64,000 nucleotides of DNA from Siphonodentalium dalli (Eukaryota; Mollusca; Scaphopoda; Gadilida; Siphonodentaliidae): assembly GCA_032622095.1 (NCBI GenBank), contig CP136066.1, forward strand, positions 227,422,961 through 227,486,960, given 5' to 3'. Positions within the stretch are counted from its first letter, which is position 1, and each line of letters starts with the position of its first letter. Positions 35,430-45,300 of the stretch are shown one piece after another. The translations under genes and the position numbers were made by a program. A model generated the notes under the pieces. It saw only the letters and a list, made by a program, of their open reading frames with translations. It ran no database searches and had not been told where the DNA came from.

Positions 35430-36985
35430 AAATCCAAGATGGTTACAGATGTAAAATCCAGGTGGCTATGTTTTCCAATAAAATTTAAAAACATTTGATA
35501 GCTTCCATCTAGTAAGATCAATATCAAGATTAATATGAAGTCTGGAGATGATCGGATGAGGGAAGTGGACTGTAGGGTGTGCCAAAGGATTTTGTCATGC
35601 AAAGAGTAAAATCCAAGATGGCTGCCAGTGGACACATTTTAAGACCAAATGAACCTAAAATGACTTGTTATCTACATGCCTGTGTCAACAGCCATGACAA
35701 ATTTCATGATGATCCGATTAAAGGTACGACCTGTAGCCCATGCCAAAGGATTTAGTCATGCAAAGAGTAAAATCCAAGATGGCTGCTGGCGGCCATGATT
35801 TTGGCCGAATAACCTAAAAATTACTCGATCTCATCTACATGTCAATGTCAACATCCATGACAAATTTCACAATGATCTGACAAAAGGTGCGTTCTGTAGC
35901 ACGTGCCAAAGGATTTAGTCATGCAAAGTGTAAAATCCAACATGGCTGCTGGCGGCCATGTTTTTTGGTCGAATGACTGGACAATGACTCGTTCCCATCT
36001 ACATGTCATATTTAACAACCATGACAAATTTCATGATGATCTGACCAAAGGTTAGACTTGTGGCCTGTGTGAAAGGATTTAGTCATGCAAAGAGTAAATT
36101 CCAAGATGGCTGCCAGCGGCCATGTTTTTTGGCCGAACGACCCCAAAATTACTCGTTCCCATCTACATGTCAATATTAACACCCATGACAAATTTAATGA
36201 TGACCAGACAAACAGTAGCCTGTGCTAATGGATTGAATTTTGAAATCAAAGATGGCCACGGGCAGCCATGTTTTTTTGTCCGAATGACCCCAAAATGAAT
36301 CATTCCCATCTACAGTCCAATTTAAACAGCCATGACAAATTTCATGATGATCAGACTAAAGCTACGATCTGTAGCCCGTGCTAAAGGATTTAGTCATCCA
36401 AAGAGTAAAATCCAAGATGGCTGCTGGCGGCCATGTTTTTTGGCCAAATGACCCAAAAATGACACGTTCCCATCTACATGTCATTGTCAACATTCATGAC
36501 AAATTTTACGACCTGTAGCCCGTGCCAAAGGATTTAGTCACGCAAAGAGTAAAATCCAAGATAGCCATGTTTTTTGGCCGAATGACCCCAAAAGTACTCG
36601 TTTCCCATCTACATGTAAATATTAACATCCATGACAAATTTCATGATGATCCGACCAAAGGTACAACCTGTAGGGCATGCCAAATAATTTAGTCATGCAA
36701 AGAGTAAAATCCAAGATGGCTGTCGTCGGCCATGTTTTTTGGTCGAATGACCCCAAAATTACTCGTTCCCATCTACATGTCAATATTAACATCCATGACA
36801 AATTTCATGATGATCAGACGAACAGTACGACCTGTAGACCGTTCTAATGGATTGAATATTGAAATCCAAGATGGCCGCTGGTGGCCATGTTTTTTTATCC
36901 AAATGAATCGTTCCGGTCTAAATGTTGATGTCAACAGCTATGTGAAATTTCATAATGATCTGACCAAAGGTACGACCTGTAGCCT
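35430..36985 (+). repeat. Tandem array of about 160-bp units (nine or more)
   Basis: Each unit contains AAAGAGTAAAATCCAAGATG, GCTGC-GGCGGCCATGTTTTT, CGAATGACCCCAAAAT, CTCGTTCCCATCTACATGTC, CCATGACAAATTTCATGATG, GTACGACCTGTAGCC and GGATTTAGTCATGC. CCAAGATGG landmarks fall about every 155-162 bp from 35,610 to 36,870. Units are diverged, so the array is old. Tandem cores of 150-170 bp are known inside bivalve MITE/Helitron-like elements; whether that applies here is inference. Confidence 0.85.
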
Positions 36986-37249
36986 GTATTGTTGACGAAT
37001 TACGCACACACGCATACATGTACACACAGACGACAAAGGGGTGAAAGCCATGGCAATAGCTCAAACTTTACAAAGTAAAGTTGACCTAATAATGTGGGCG
37101 GTGTAAGGCAGCGTTTGTTTGCATATGGTATCTTGGTGTTGATGATTAACGAAAATACCATATGGCACTAGTCTCCCAGATGCCTCGGGTTTATGTACCA
37201 TAAGCTTTCTCACCAAGCTTTTTACCCTGCTGGGTAAAACAAGTGTCCC

Positions 37250-37605
37250 ACTTAACCACGGTGCGGTTATCATTGCCACCGCGGCCGAAATGCAACTACC
37301 GGTACATCGCGGCCTAACCGGCTAACTACAGTTGGGCCGCTGTGTATTTGCCATTCGGCCATGGTGTAGTTACCGCTGTGTACATTCATTAAACTGAAAA
37401 AAGACAATACAAACCAGAAATCTAACCACGGTGTACATGCCATGCGGCCCCGTTGTAGTTGCTTTTCGGCCATGGTGTACATGTGTACTTGACGTTTGGC
37501 TGCGGTGTACTTGCCGCTCAGCCGCGGTGCTCAACTGCAGTTACAAACTCTGACACCACGGTCGAACGGCAAATACACCGCGGTGCCAATGGACACTTGT
37601 TTTGT
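37250..37605 (+). repeat. GC-rich diverged minisatellite, about 25-30 bp
   Basis: Recurring phrases GGCCGCTGTGTATTTGCC, TTCGGCCATGGTGTAGTT and CACCGCGGT alternate in both orientations. No gene. It sits between the 160-bp array and the right arm of the inverted pair. Confidence 0.55.
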
Positions 37606-38142
37606 CCAGCAGGGTACATCAGTCAGGGCAACCCAGAAGTTAACGGTCTAACCTGGGCTTCCTAGATGGTAGGGACAACTTGGTTAGTGGGTACAACTTG
37701 GGCATGTGAAAGCAAGTCATCACCTGGAACATAACACGATTTGTTCTGACTTAACCCGAGGTCAGCCAATAATAGAATGTTTGCGTCATGTGAGTGTTTA
37801 GTGATTTATATAGCCACACAATGTTGACCGAAACGAAACCTTGCTTGAGTCTTGACAGTTAGTTTTGCAAATGTTCGTATACTAATATTATATCACGACA
37901 TACTGTCCATACTGAAGTATTGCATTATTATGTATTTTTCGCAACATTACATTTTCTACCTGGTTTTTAGGCACGTCATTGAAATTTGCATGCATCTTTT
38001 TTTATCTCGATTCCATCATTTCCTAATTTCTGATGATTGGTTGGTGATTATCACAATACGCCAGGGGCAGGTGAACACTGTGCATGCATACTGTACTAGT
38101 AACTATCACAAGTATAACATACTGTGGGAACAACTTAGTGTA

Positions 38143-39438
38143 TGTTCAGACGACCACGATACAATCGTAAGTGGAGGAATAGTTTGTTGAACAGAGGATT
38201 GCAATCTCATCGTACATTATGATAGCATATGTTGTTCTAAAGAATGTGATTGACTACCCTACGACCATTGCCAGCTATGATTTTTACGTACACACGGCTG
38301 TCGGCCTGTAACGATATGCTTGGTCACCATACAATACGTATTGTGATAGGCAAAATTTTATCCCCCGAGTAAATAGCTATTCAACACTCCAAATTTGCAC
38401 ACTCTCAGGTTGAGTTTTAATGATAGTTTTTCTAATATTACTGTGGACTTTCATAATTGTTTAGTTATATGTGTATTGTAGTATGTAGTAATGTAGTATG
38501 CTCGTACACATCCGGAAATACCAGTACAACATGACATATTGATACTGAAGACGGTAAAAGAGTTGAAAAGTTTCTCACTCATCTGTTTATATATCATATA
38601 ATCACAACAGCTGGCTGAGAATGTATGATGTCGTTTCAAATGGTGTGACATGTTGGTCGTAACACCAGTCTTGTAAGAGGTTGCCGTCGAACATAATTTG
38701 CAGATCGTTTTAGTTCTGTCTGTCTTAATGCATGGCTTTCCATCCTCAAAGGGTTACGTCCCAAAACCGAAATACTGCAAGATTTTCGACCTGTAGACCG
38801 CTGTCGGATTGACAAGTTTTAAGCTTTCTTGAGCAGACATCTTTCCACGGCCCACGTGTTGTTGTTTTGCGCAGACGATATATCCAATATACTAGTATTT
38901 GATTGATTGAAATCACAGCAGTTCATCAAATTAAACCAAACAGAGCAAGGCTTACAGTCTGAGGCTAGGTTACGTAGGTCAGTCATATCACTTCCGCAAA
39001 CGTTTGTGTCAAAGGTCAAAGTGCGAGCTCACGGAAACAAACGAAATTTACAGATTTACTTCCAATAAAACTTCGTAAGCATTCACAGCTTACGGAAACG
39101 AACGAGGGGTCCCGATTTACTTCGGATGGTAACTGCATAATACGGAAGCGGAACTGTATCGTAGTGTATCGAAATTACAGACAAATGAATCGCGTATAGA
39201 ATCATGAATGACGAATCGCGATGAATCGAAATCACGATGAATCGTTACAGGCCTATACAGCTGCGATTACATCGCAAGTGGAGGTAACCAAGGATATCCA
39301 CATTTCGCATCTAGAATCAAACAGCGCTTGATATCAATTTATGACCAACGATTTTGATGTTAGCATGCGCAATCGAGCTACCGGTTACTTCCTGCGACGG
39401 AAATCTTTCCGCTTACGATTGTATCGTGGTCGTCTGAA
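38143..39438. mobile_element. Possible 1.3-kb element with 27-bp terminal inverted repeats
   Basis: TTCAGACGACCACGATACAA continuing TCGTAAG at the left is perfectly mirrored at the right end (39,411-39,437). The interior has short repeats of GAATCGCGATGAATCG (39,190-39,245) and of TACGGAAACGAACGA, but no transposase frame. The target duplication is unclear. 37,753-38,142 to the left is unique, with no gene seen. Confidence 0.55.
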
Positions 39439-39604
39439 TGTAAACTTATCAATTTCATGCATTATTGCATAATATTTTTAAACATAACTTATTTAACATC
39501 TTCGACTTGCTTTAAATTTAATTTATTTTCATGAAAAGGACTAATATGGTTGTAAATATAGAAGGCAGATGACTCTTCTACCCGAGAGGTCTAGATTTCT
39601 TGGA

Positions 39605-39945
39605 CACGGTCGTTAGACGCAACGTCAAGCTCGGTTAGTCTTTGGATGGTTGACTGGGTTGGGTTTCCGGGTGATGCCAATGTTCGGTGCAACTTACGCA
39701 CTTCTCACTCTCTCGTCCTGTTACACTGGGGGCTCGTCTGGCCATTAGAGGACTGTCATGATACAACCTCCAGGTCTCAGCCATTAGATGCTTTGTCTGA
39801 TCACCGAGGTTAAGTAACGTCAAGCTCGGTTAGTCCTTGGATGGGTGACCGGCTTGGAATTATCAGCTGATTACAAATGGTGCTGCTACATTTCGGTGCG
39901 ACTCCATCACTTCTTGCTCTCAGTCTCATTCTGTTACGGTAGTGT
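39605..39945 (+). mobile_element. 5S-rRNA-derived SINE-like dimer
   Basis: From 39,774 the sequence follows 5S rRNA: GTCTCAGCCATTA at the start, then TCTGATCACCGAGGTTAAG (box A region), GGTTAGTCCTTGGATGGGTG (intermediate element and box C region) and GGTGCTG near the end. The region after the 5' end is shortened and about 19 bp are inserted before GGTGCTG. Upstream at 39,625-39,690 a second, 5'-truncated 5S-like piece is present (AACGTCAAGCTCGGTTAGTC). Both are followed by a shared non-5S tail (TTCGGTGC, CACTTCT, CTCTC, TGTTAC). A 5S head with a common tail is the SINE3 design; two pieces in tandem suggest a dimer. Confidence 0.6.
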
Positions 39946-40213
39946 TAATTATACTGTACAATCGTCATGCTAATTTGCTATTGCTATTAAGTATTTTGCA
40001 TGTTTTTAAATAATACTTGATTCATACATGTATCTGTTATGTAATTCAGCAAGCGAAACATTAAATTATATTTGAAATAGCAATTTTTTGCGGTCATTTG
40101 TGAAATAACCATGGCACAACTTGTGGTAAATTCATTTTGTTTTTATTTCAATTCAAGCTCGAAGTCACTGTGCGTTTTGTTTTTATTTGGTTTTGTCTGC
40201 AATATTTCGCCAG

Positions 40214-40636
40214 TCAGTGTCGCTAATGGGGTCGTTGTCGTAATGTTTTATACATAGATGCACACCGTGTGCATTTATGTATACATAAATGCACACCAGT
40301 CTCGCGTAGTGTCATGTGACAGGGGTCATTGTCGTAGTGTTTACTACATAAATGCACACGTTTTTATATTTTTTGTAAGTTTATTTTCTTCCGTTCATCG
40401 ACCAAACAACCATGCAGTTCTTCCCGTCCCTGTTTAATACTAAGAAAAATATGCGACCGATGACCAATCTTATTGCAGTTTCGATAATTGTGATGAAAGA
40501 ATGCCTTTATCAGAACTTATTTACGGTAACGTTTCAATCTCGCGCCGACTGAGACTGGTGTGCATTTATGTACATAAATGCACACGGTGTGCATTTATGT
40601 ATAAAACGTTACGACAACGACCCCATAAGCGTCAGT
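40214..40636. mobile_element. MITE with palindromic terminal repeats
   Basis: Arms of about 90 bp mirror each other (GGGGTCGTTGTCGTAA at 40,229 and its mirror ending at 40,624). Within each arm is a perfect palindrome built from GTGTGCATTTATGTA: 30 bp at 40,267-40,296 and 28 bp at 40,558-40,585. A further half copy is at about 40,345. Unrelated in sequence to the 3.3/7.7-kb MITEs but built the same way. No target duplication found. Confidence 0.7.
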
Positions 40637-40860
40637 GTCGACTTTGGCTTTAAGAAATCTGTTCGTAGAATGGATTTCATAAATATGTACACATTGCTTA
40701 CCTCAGTTGTGTTCATAATCGTAGGTGTTGAGTTATTTAACATGTTTTCAGTGTGAATGTTGAGCGGCGAAACAATCTGCATTGTGGCAATTTGTGCACG
40801 CAGACAAACTCATATTTCTTTCGCTCGTTGTGAATAGAAATATATGATATACATACATAT

Positions 40861-41020
40861 TATCACAACAGTGTGTTGATCCGTGTCGTAGTATCACGTC
40901 GAGTTGAGGTGGTCAGATTGCCGGATCAAACGAGTTGCCGCAGGCAACGAGTTTGATCCGGCAATCTGACCACCTCAACGAGACGTGATGCGACGACACG
41001 GATCAACTCACTGCTGTGAT
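40861..41020. repeat. 160-bp near-perfect palindrome beside the recombinase gene
   Basis: Two arms of about 79 bp (TATCACAACAGTG ... GGATCAAACGAGTTGCC) pair with around nine mismatches, leaving only a 2-3 base loop (GCA). It is far longer and tighter-looped than expected by chance. It lies 239 bp beyond the stop codon of the tyrosine-recombinase gene. It may be a foldback MITE or a structural end of the recombinase element. Confidence 0.85.
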
Positions 41021-41026
41021 AAAAGG

Positions 41027-41032
41027 TTTATT
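41027..41032 (-). promoter_or_regulatory. Possible poly(A) signal of the recombinase gene
   Basis: AATAAA on the minus strand, 227 bp after the stop codon and directly before the 160-bp palindrome. Confidence 0.35.
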
Positions 41033-41258
41033 ATATGACGCCCAACTTACAATAATAACCATTTAATTACCGATTTCTTTCACTTCAATATGTTGACCTA
41101 ATTTTGAAAGTTTGGGCGGAAATGGGAACTATATTTTGTCGGTGGAAATTCCCAGCGAGCGTAGTAATATGTGTAAGAAATGAGGTGGTTCGTTCAACGT
41201 TCAAAATTTAATAACTGTTCAACAATTTCACTTGGAAAACAACAAGAAAACTAACAGT

Positions 41259-43022
41259 TCACTCAGTGTCACTGTCCGACTCAATCACACGGATTCTTCT
41301 TCGCTTCTGTGCTGTTGCTGAACCATAGTAATTGTAGACATTGATTTTACAATTTGTAAATGACGCTCCTGGAAACAAGCGACCATCGGTAGCTTTCGAA
41401 TTTTCGTCATGTCGGTTGTGCTGGTGTAATTCCAGAGACTGGCTGTTGATATGTACTGGACTACGGATAATAAGAGAAGAGTTTGCAGGAATGGTAGGAA
41501 TTGTAGGAACAGGACTGCGTGAAGTAGGAACAGGACTGCGTGATGGAGGAACAGATATTGATGCATTTGATAAAATGTCACTCATGGAGTGTTGCATCTC
41601 ATTTGAAGCAACAGCATAGTTATTAATGCTTTGAACATTTCGGTGTCCCGTTAACTGTTGGATGGTTGTTGGTGCAATGCCAGCATGTAATAATCGAGTA
41701 GCTGTTGTCTTCCGTGCGCTGGTGTTTGTTTTCTTCCCTGGTAAGTCCGCCTTTTCTGCCATATTTTTCATGATGTTTAGAATTGTGTTTACACCAAGAG
41801 CCTGTTTCTGGTACCATATAATGGCATCTGGCTTGCGTTTGTAATTTACTGCAAGGTAGAAGGGGCTATCATTCTCTTTCATACAGTCCGGTCTTCTGGC
41901 AGCAAACTCCTTGTAAGCATTGACTGGGCAGTTCTCAGTGTCATCGGGAACGGCAAACTGTTTCGGTTTAAATTTTCGCATGTCACTGTTACTTCCCGTT
42001 CGCGTTTTTGTATCCCGCTCACTTAGTTCAAGATACTCAATTCCCTCTTCGTTCCTCTTCAGCTTTATATCTCCCCATCGCAGCTTTCTATTTTCGGTCC
42101 CACCTCGAAGCCCGAACAACATGGTGTTCTGCAGCCACATCTTATTTTGGAGTCGCACTGGACTATCAAGGCCTATACATCCTTTGTCCTTTAAGATAGC
42201 TTCCTCTGTTGTAGATATAGGATCAGCTGCATGAGGTTTACTGCCCTTTCCCTTTTGCTTCAACTCTTTCCTCTTTGATGACAGAATTGCCCGTGACGAT
42301 CGAAATACATAGTCTGCACATATATCATAGCTGTATCCCTTCTCCTCCAGATATCTTGCAATTGACCTGTGATAGCTTGTGAGTGTATCAGGCTCATAGT
42401 CGGAACCGTCCGCTTTCCTAATAGAGAGAAGAAATGTTGAGATGTTGTTATCCAGTTCAGTTGGTGATAGGTCAGTAATGGCTCTGAGTTCATTTCTTCC
42501 TACTAGCCACTGGGAAAATTGTTTTATTGCACCCTGTGTCTTCCGTTCCGTATTTTTGTTGCGCATTCTTGCCTCAAACTGATTAACTTCCTGTTCTGAA
42601 ACATTCACGTATGTTGGAGCTTTATTCATTGGTGCATTGTTGTTACTGTTATTACTGTAACTAGTGTTATCGCCTCCTGGACCAGGCAACGAAGCCACCG
42701 GTAACTGTAGGCCCGCAACTTCTTGAACTTCAGATTCCACATTAACATTTGGTACCGGTACTGCACATGTAGCACTTTCATTTGAATAGCTCACAATCAT
42801 ATCAGTTTGTGCAACATTTACACTTGCACTGGAACTATCAACCTGATTGTCTGCATCATGATCTTCATTAGAATTTGATAAGAAAGTGTTATTGTTAATA
42901 TCTGTTAGTTGAGCTACATCAGAGTCATCACTGATAATATTTGTAGAATCCTCTTCATGTTCTTCCACGGATAAATCTCCTAAAAACATCCTTTCGATGT
43001 CAAAATCTCCCCAATTTGACAT
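41259..43022 (-). CDS. Crypton/DUF3504-type tyrosine recombinase
   Basis: 587 residues in one uninterrupted exon. Residues 1-135 are acidic and low-complexity. About 140-250 (VNQFEARMRNKNTERKTQGA, then SYHRSIARYLEEKGY) form the N-terminal core-binding domain of phage-integrase-type enzymes. 260-475 is the catalytic domain: R306 in LFGLRGG, K339 in DTKTR, a T434-x2-R437 in NTSARKTTATRLL where most relatives have H-x2-R, H460 in TGHRNV, and the nucleophile Y469 in SINNYA. The tail (475-587) is P/S-rich and ends in a basic QKRRRIRV plus acidic residues, a possible nuclear signal. The DUF3504 family includes Crypton DNA transposons and host genes domesticated from them. No terminal repeats are expected for Cryptons. 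The gene is open throughout; host domestication versus a live element cannot be told apart here. Confidence 0.88.
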   Translation of the reverse strand: MSNWGDFDIERMFLGDLSVEEHEEDSTNIISDDSDVAQLTDINNNTFLSNSNEDHDADNQVDSSSASVNVAQTDMIVSYSNESATCAVPVPNVNVESEVQEVAGLQLPVASLPGPGGDNTSYSNNSNNNAPMNKAPTYVNVSEQEVNQFEARMRNKNTERKTQGAIKQFSQWLVGRNELRAITDLSPTELDNNISTFLLSIRKADGSDYEPDTLTSYHRSIARYLEEKGYSYDICADYVFRSSRAILSSKRKELKQKGKGSKPHAADPISTTEEAILKDKGCIGLDSPVRLQNKMWLQNTMLFGLRGGTENRKLRWGDIKLKRNEEGIEYLELSERDTKTRTGSNSDMRKFKPKQFAVPDDTENCPVNAYKEFAARRPDCMKENDSPFYLAVNYKRKPDAIIWYQKQALGVNTILNIMKNMAEKADLPGKKTNTSARKTTATRLLHAGIAPTTIQQLTGHRNVQSINNYAVASNEMQHSMSDILSNASISVPPSRSPVPTSRSPVPTIPTIPANSSLIIRSPVHINSQSLELHQHNRHDENSKATDGRLFPGASFTNCKINVYNYYGSATAQKRRRIRVIESDSDTE

Positions 43023-44212
43023 TTTAGTTTTTGTTTGTGTCCGAAAAAATTTGCGAGTGACCAGAATGCGTACAGAAATTTAGCAGACGAACGTTAATAA
43101 CAGCAAAAATATTACCCGGAACTGTGCGGGGGCAAAAGGAACGTACCCTTTCCCTGTCTACGCATGCGCAGCAGTTTAAATTTGTTACCGGTAATAACGG
43201 GGGCGAGAACGAACACAGCCACTGCGTACCTGGTTACGTGGCCTATTTTTAACGGATAAATAGTCCGTCGTCGTTAATTCGGCTCATCTCGGCAATTTCC
43301 GTATGAGTGTGATCTGATTTGATCCGGGGAAATCTCACTCAGTGTGATCCGACGGTTTGGATTAGATCGTCAAACGATAGTGGTATTTAGGGAAGAATAT
43401 TCATAGTCATATAATAAAAGCCATTATCAATAACATGATTGGATTGGTTCACACCATCAATGAATCAAATGGCTTAAAATAGTTAATATCTTTGGAACTA
43501 TATTATGTCTCGACCCATGCCTCATCACCCAATATTTGATTTGGGACACACTAAAGTTGTATGAATCTATGATGAATTCGATTTATTTAAAAGGACTCTG
43601 CGATCTATCAATCTATCGGAACTTATAGTTTTCGTTTGTCGGCTTTGCACTTTGAGAATATTCCATCCAACTTTTAGGCGGAAACACCGATAGAAAATTG
43701 AAGAAAATATCTAAACACCCAGTGGGGCCTCTAAAATCCTCTTTCGGGGCAAATATTTTTAATATTTTTATAAAATATGTAAACAAAATTTGTTCATGCA
43801 ATTTGATTATTTAACTTTTTGTTAAACTTCAGTGCTCAGATTCACAATTTTTATAATGTTTGGCTTGTATTAAAGACATTGTTTGCCCATATATAATGAA
43901 GTACATGTATAACTAACATGTGCCGACAAGAATTATTTATCAAAGTTTTCGCTCTTGGTCATTTTGATAAATTACACTAACTTCGCTGCCGATCGAGGTG
44001 GGAATTAATCAAAACAAAATGGCGGCCGTTGCCAACAATAGAATTTTGGACTCCGCTGACCCTGGCTGACCCTTCAGTTATGAATAAATTATCCATTTTA
44101 GGTAATTTTATCTATGTTTAGATTGGCCGAAAAAGTCGATTAGTATATCTCATATTCGCATACGTATACCCTGGTCGCTTCGCTTCCGCGGCTTCGCCGC
44201 GGGAGAGCGGGC
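43023..44212. other. Upstream region of the recombinase gene; no other gene seen
   Basis: 43,300-43,360 carries TTTGATCCGG and GTGTGATCC words faintly like the palindrome at 40.9 kb. At 44,170-44,212 a GC-rich stretch with the hairpin CCGCGGCTTCGCCGCGG directly precedes the 31-bp array. No coding frame of interest. Confidence 0.4.
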
Positions 44213-44812
44213 GCTATAAATCACCAACATGTGCCACAGTTAGAATATAAATCACCAACATGTGCCACATTTAAAATATAAATCGCCAACTTGTGCCGCA
44301 GTTAGAATATAAATCACCAACATGTGCCACAGTTAGAATATAAATCACCAACATGTGCCACAGTTAGAATATAAATCATCAACATTTGCCACTTTTGGAA
44401 TATAAATCACCAACATGTGCCACAGTTAGAATATAAATCACCAACATGTGCCACAGTTAGAATATAAATCACCAACATGTGCCACAGTTAGAATATAAAT
44501 CACCAACATGTGCCACAGTTAGAATATAAATCACCAACATGTGCCACAGTTAGAATATAAATCACCAACATGTGCCACAGTTAGAATATAAATCACCAAC
44601 ATGTGCCAAATGTTAGAATATAAATCACCAACATGTACCACAGTTAGAATATAAATCAACAACATGTGCCACAGTTAGAACATAAATCACCAACATGTGC
44701 CACAGTTAGAATATAAATCACCAACATGTGCCACAGTTAGAATATAAATCACCAACATGTGCCACAGTTAGAATATAAATCACCAACATGTGCCACAGTT
44801 AGAATATAAATG
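44213..44812 (+). repeat. 31-bp satellite, about 19 copies
   Basis: Units of AATATAAATCACCAACATGT followed by GCCACAGTTAG, nearly homogeneous, with variants such as CGCCAACTTG near the left edge. The homogeneity implies recent expansion. Two units also lie at 25.57-25.64 kb. Confidence 0.95.
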
Positions 44813-45300
44813 TTTATATGAGTATTGCTCTATACTCTTGTTATGTTACAATAGTATACATATATATGTATCGCACATGCATTTATGCATAATTATTGAC
44901 AAGACATTTAGTCCATGAGCCAGGTCCGAGAACGATATCTTGAGGAAATAACTGATTTTGACCTATTTTGGAAAATGGCCACAAAGTTTAGAGGCCTCTA
45001 TCTCACGACTGGCTTGTCAGTTGCAACAACATCACAGTTATCCGAGTAGCCTATATGCTCTAGATTAATTCCGAGTAAAGATAACGTATTCAAAACTGAT
45101 ATATAAACTCAGTGGGTAAAAATGTATGACCTGATATGAAAAAAAGCTAATATTTTGGTCAATGACCTTGACCTTTGCATATGACGTTGACATCTAGTGG
45201 TGAAATCTCCAGTGTCAAATGAAAGCCCAACAAGGCTAGCACCAAATATCAGTGCCAAGATAGAGTTACTGCATTAAACTTTCTTGGTATAGACCGTTAT
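44813..45300. other. Unique AT-rich stretch
   Basis: No gene or repeat recognised. Phrases such as TGACCTTGACCTTTGCATAT and CCAGTGTCAAATGAAAGCCC look like decayed dispersed repeats but have no second copy here. Confidence 0.35.

Larger units (their letters stand above)
33830..37752. repeat. Widely spaced inverted repeat pair (about 85 bp arms)
   Basis: At 33,833-33,920 the blocks AATCGTGTTATGTTCCAGG, GCTTTCACATGCCCAAGTTG and TACCCAGTAACCAAGTT appear. The reverse complement occurs at 37,665-37,750 with a short deletion after CCAGG. The arms are 3.75 kb apart and enclose unrelated arrays. They could be ends of a large non-autonomous element or two inverted dispersed copies. Confidence 0.5.

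Noticed and set aside
41285-42493. Frames on both strands within the recombinase gene
   Set aside because: Antisense or shifted shadows of the 587-codon frame.
43300-43365. Second terminal hairpin of the recombinase element
   Set aside because: Only about 20 bases loosely resemble the 40.9-kb palindrome and no good stem forms.
44180-44212. GC-rich hairpin as a rho-independent terminator
   Set aside because: Eukaryotic context, and no U-tract follows; more likely an element end.
44213-44812. CRISPR array
   Set aside because: The 31-bp units are contiguous without distinct spacers, and the genome is eukaryotic. The same applies to the 36-, 49- and 66-bp arrays.
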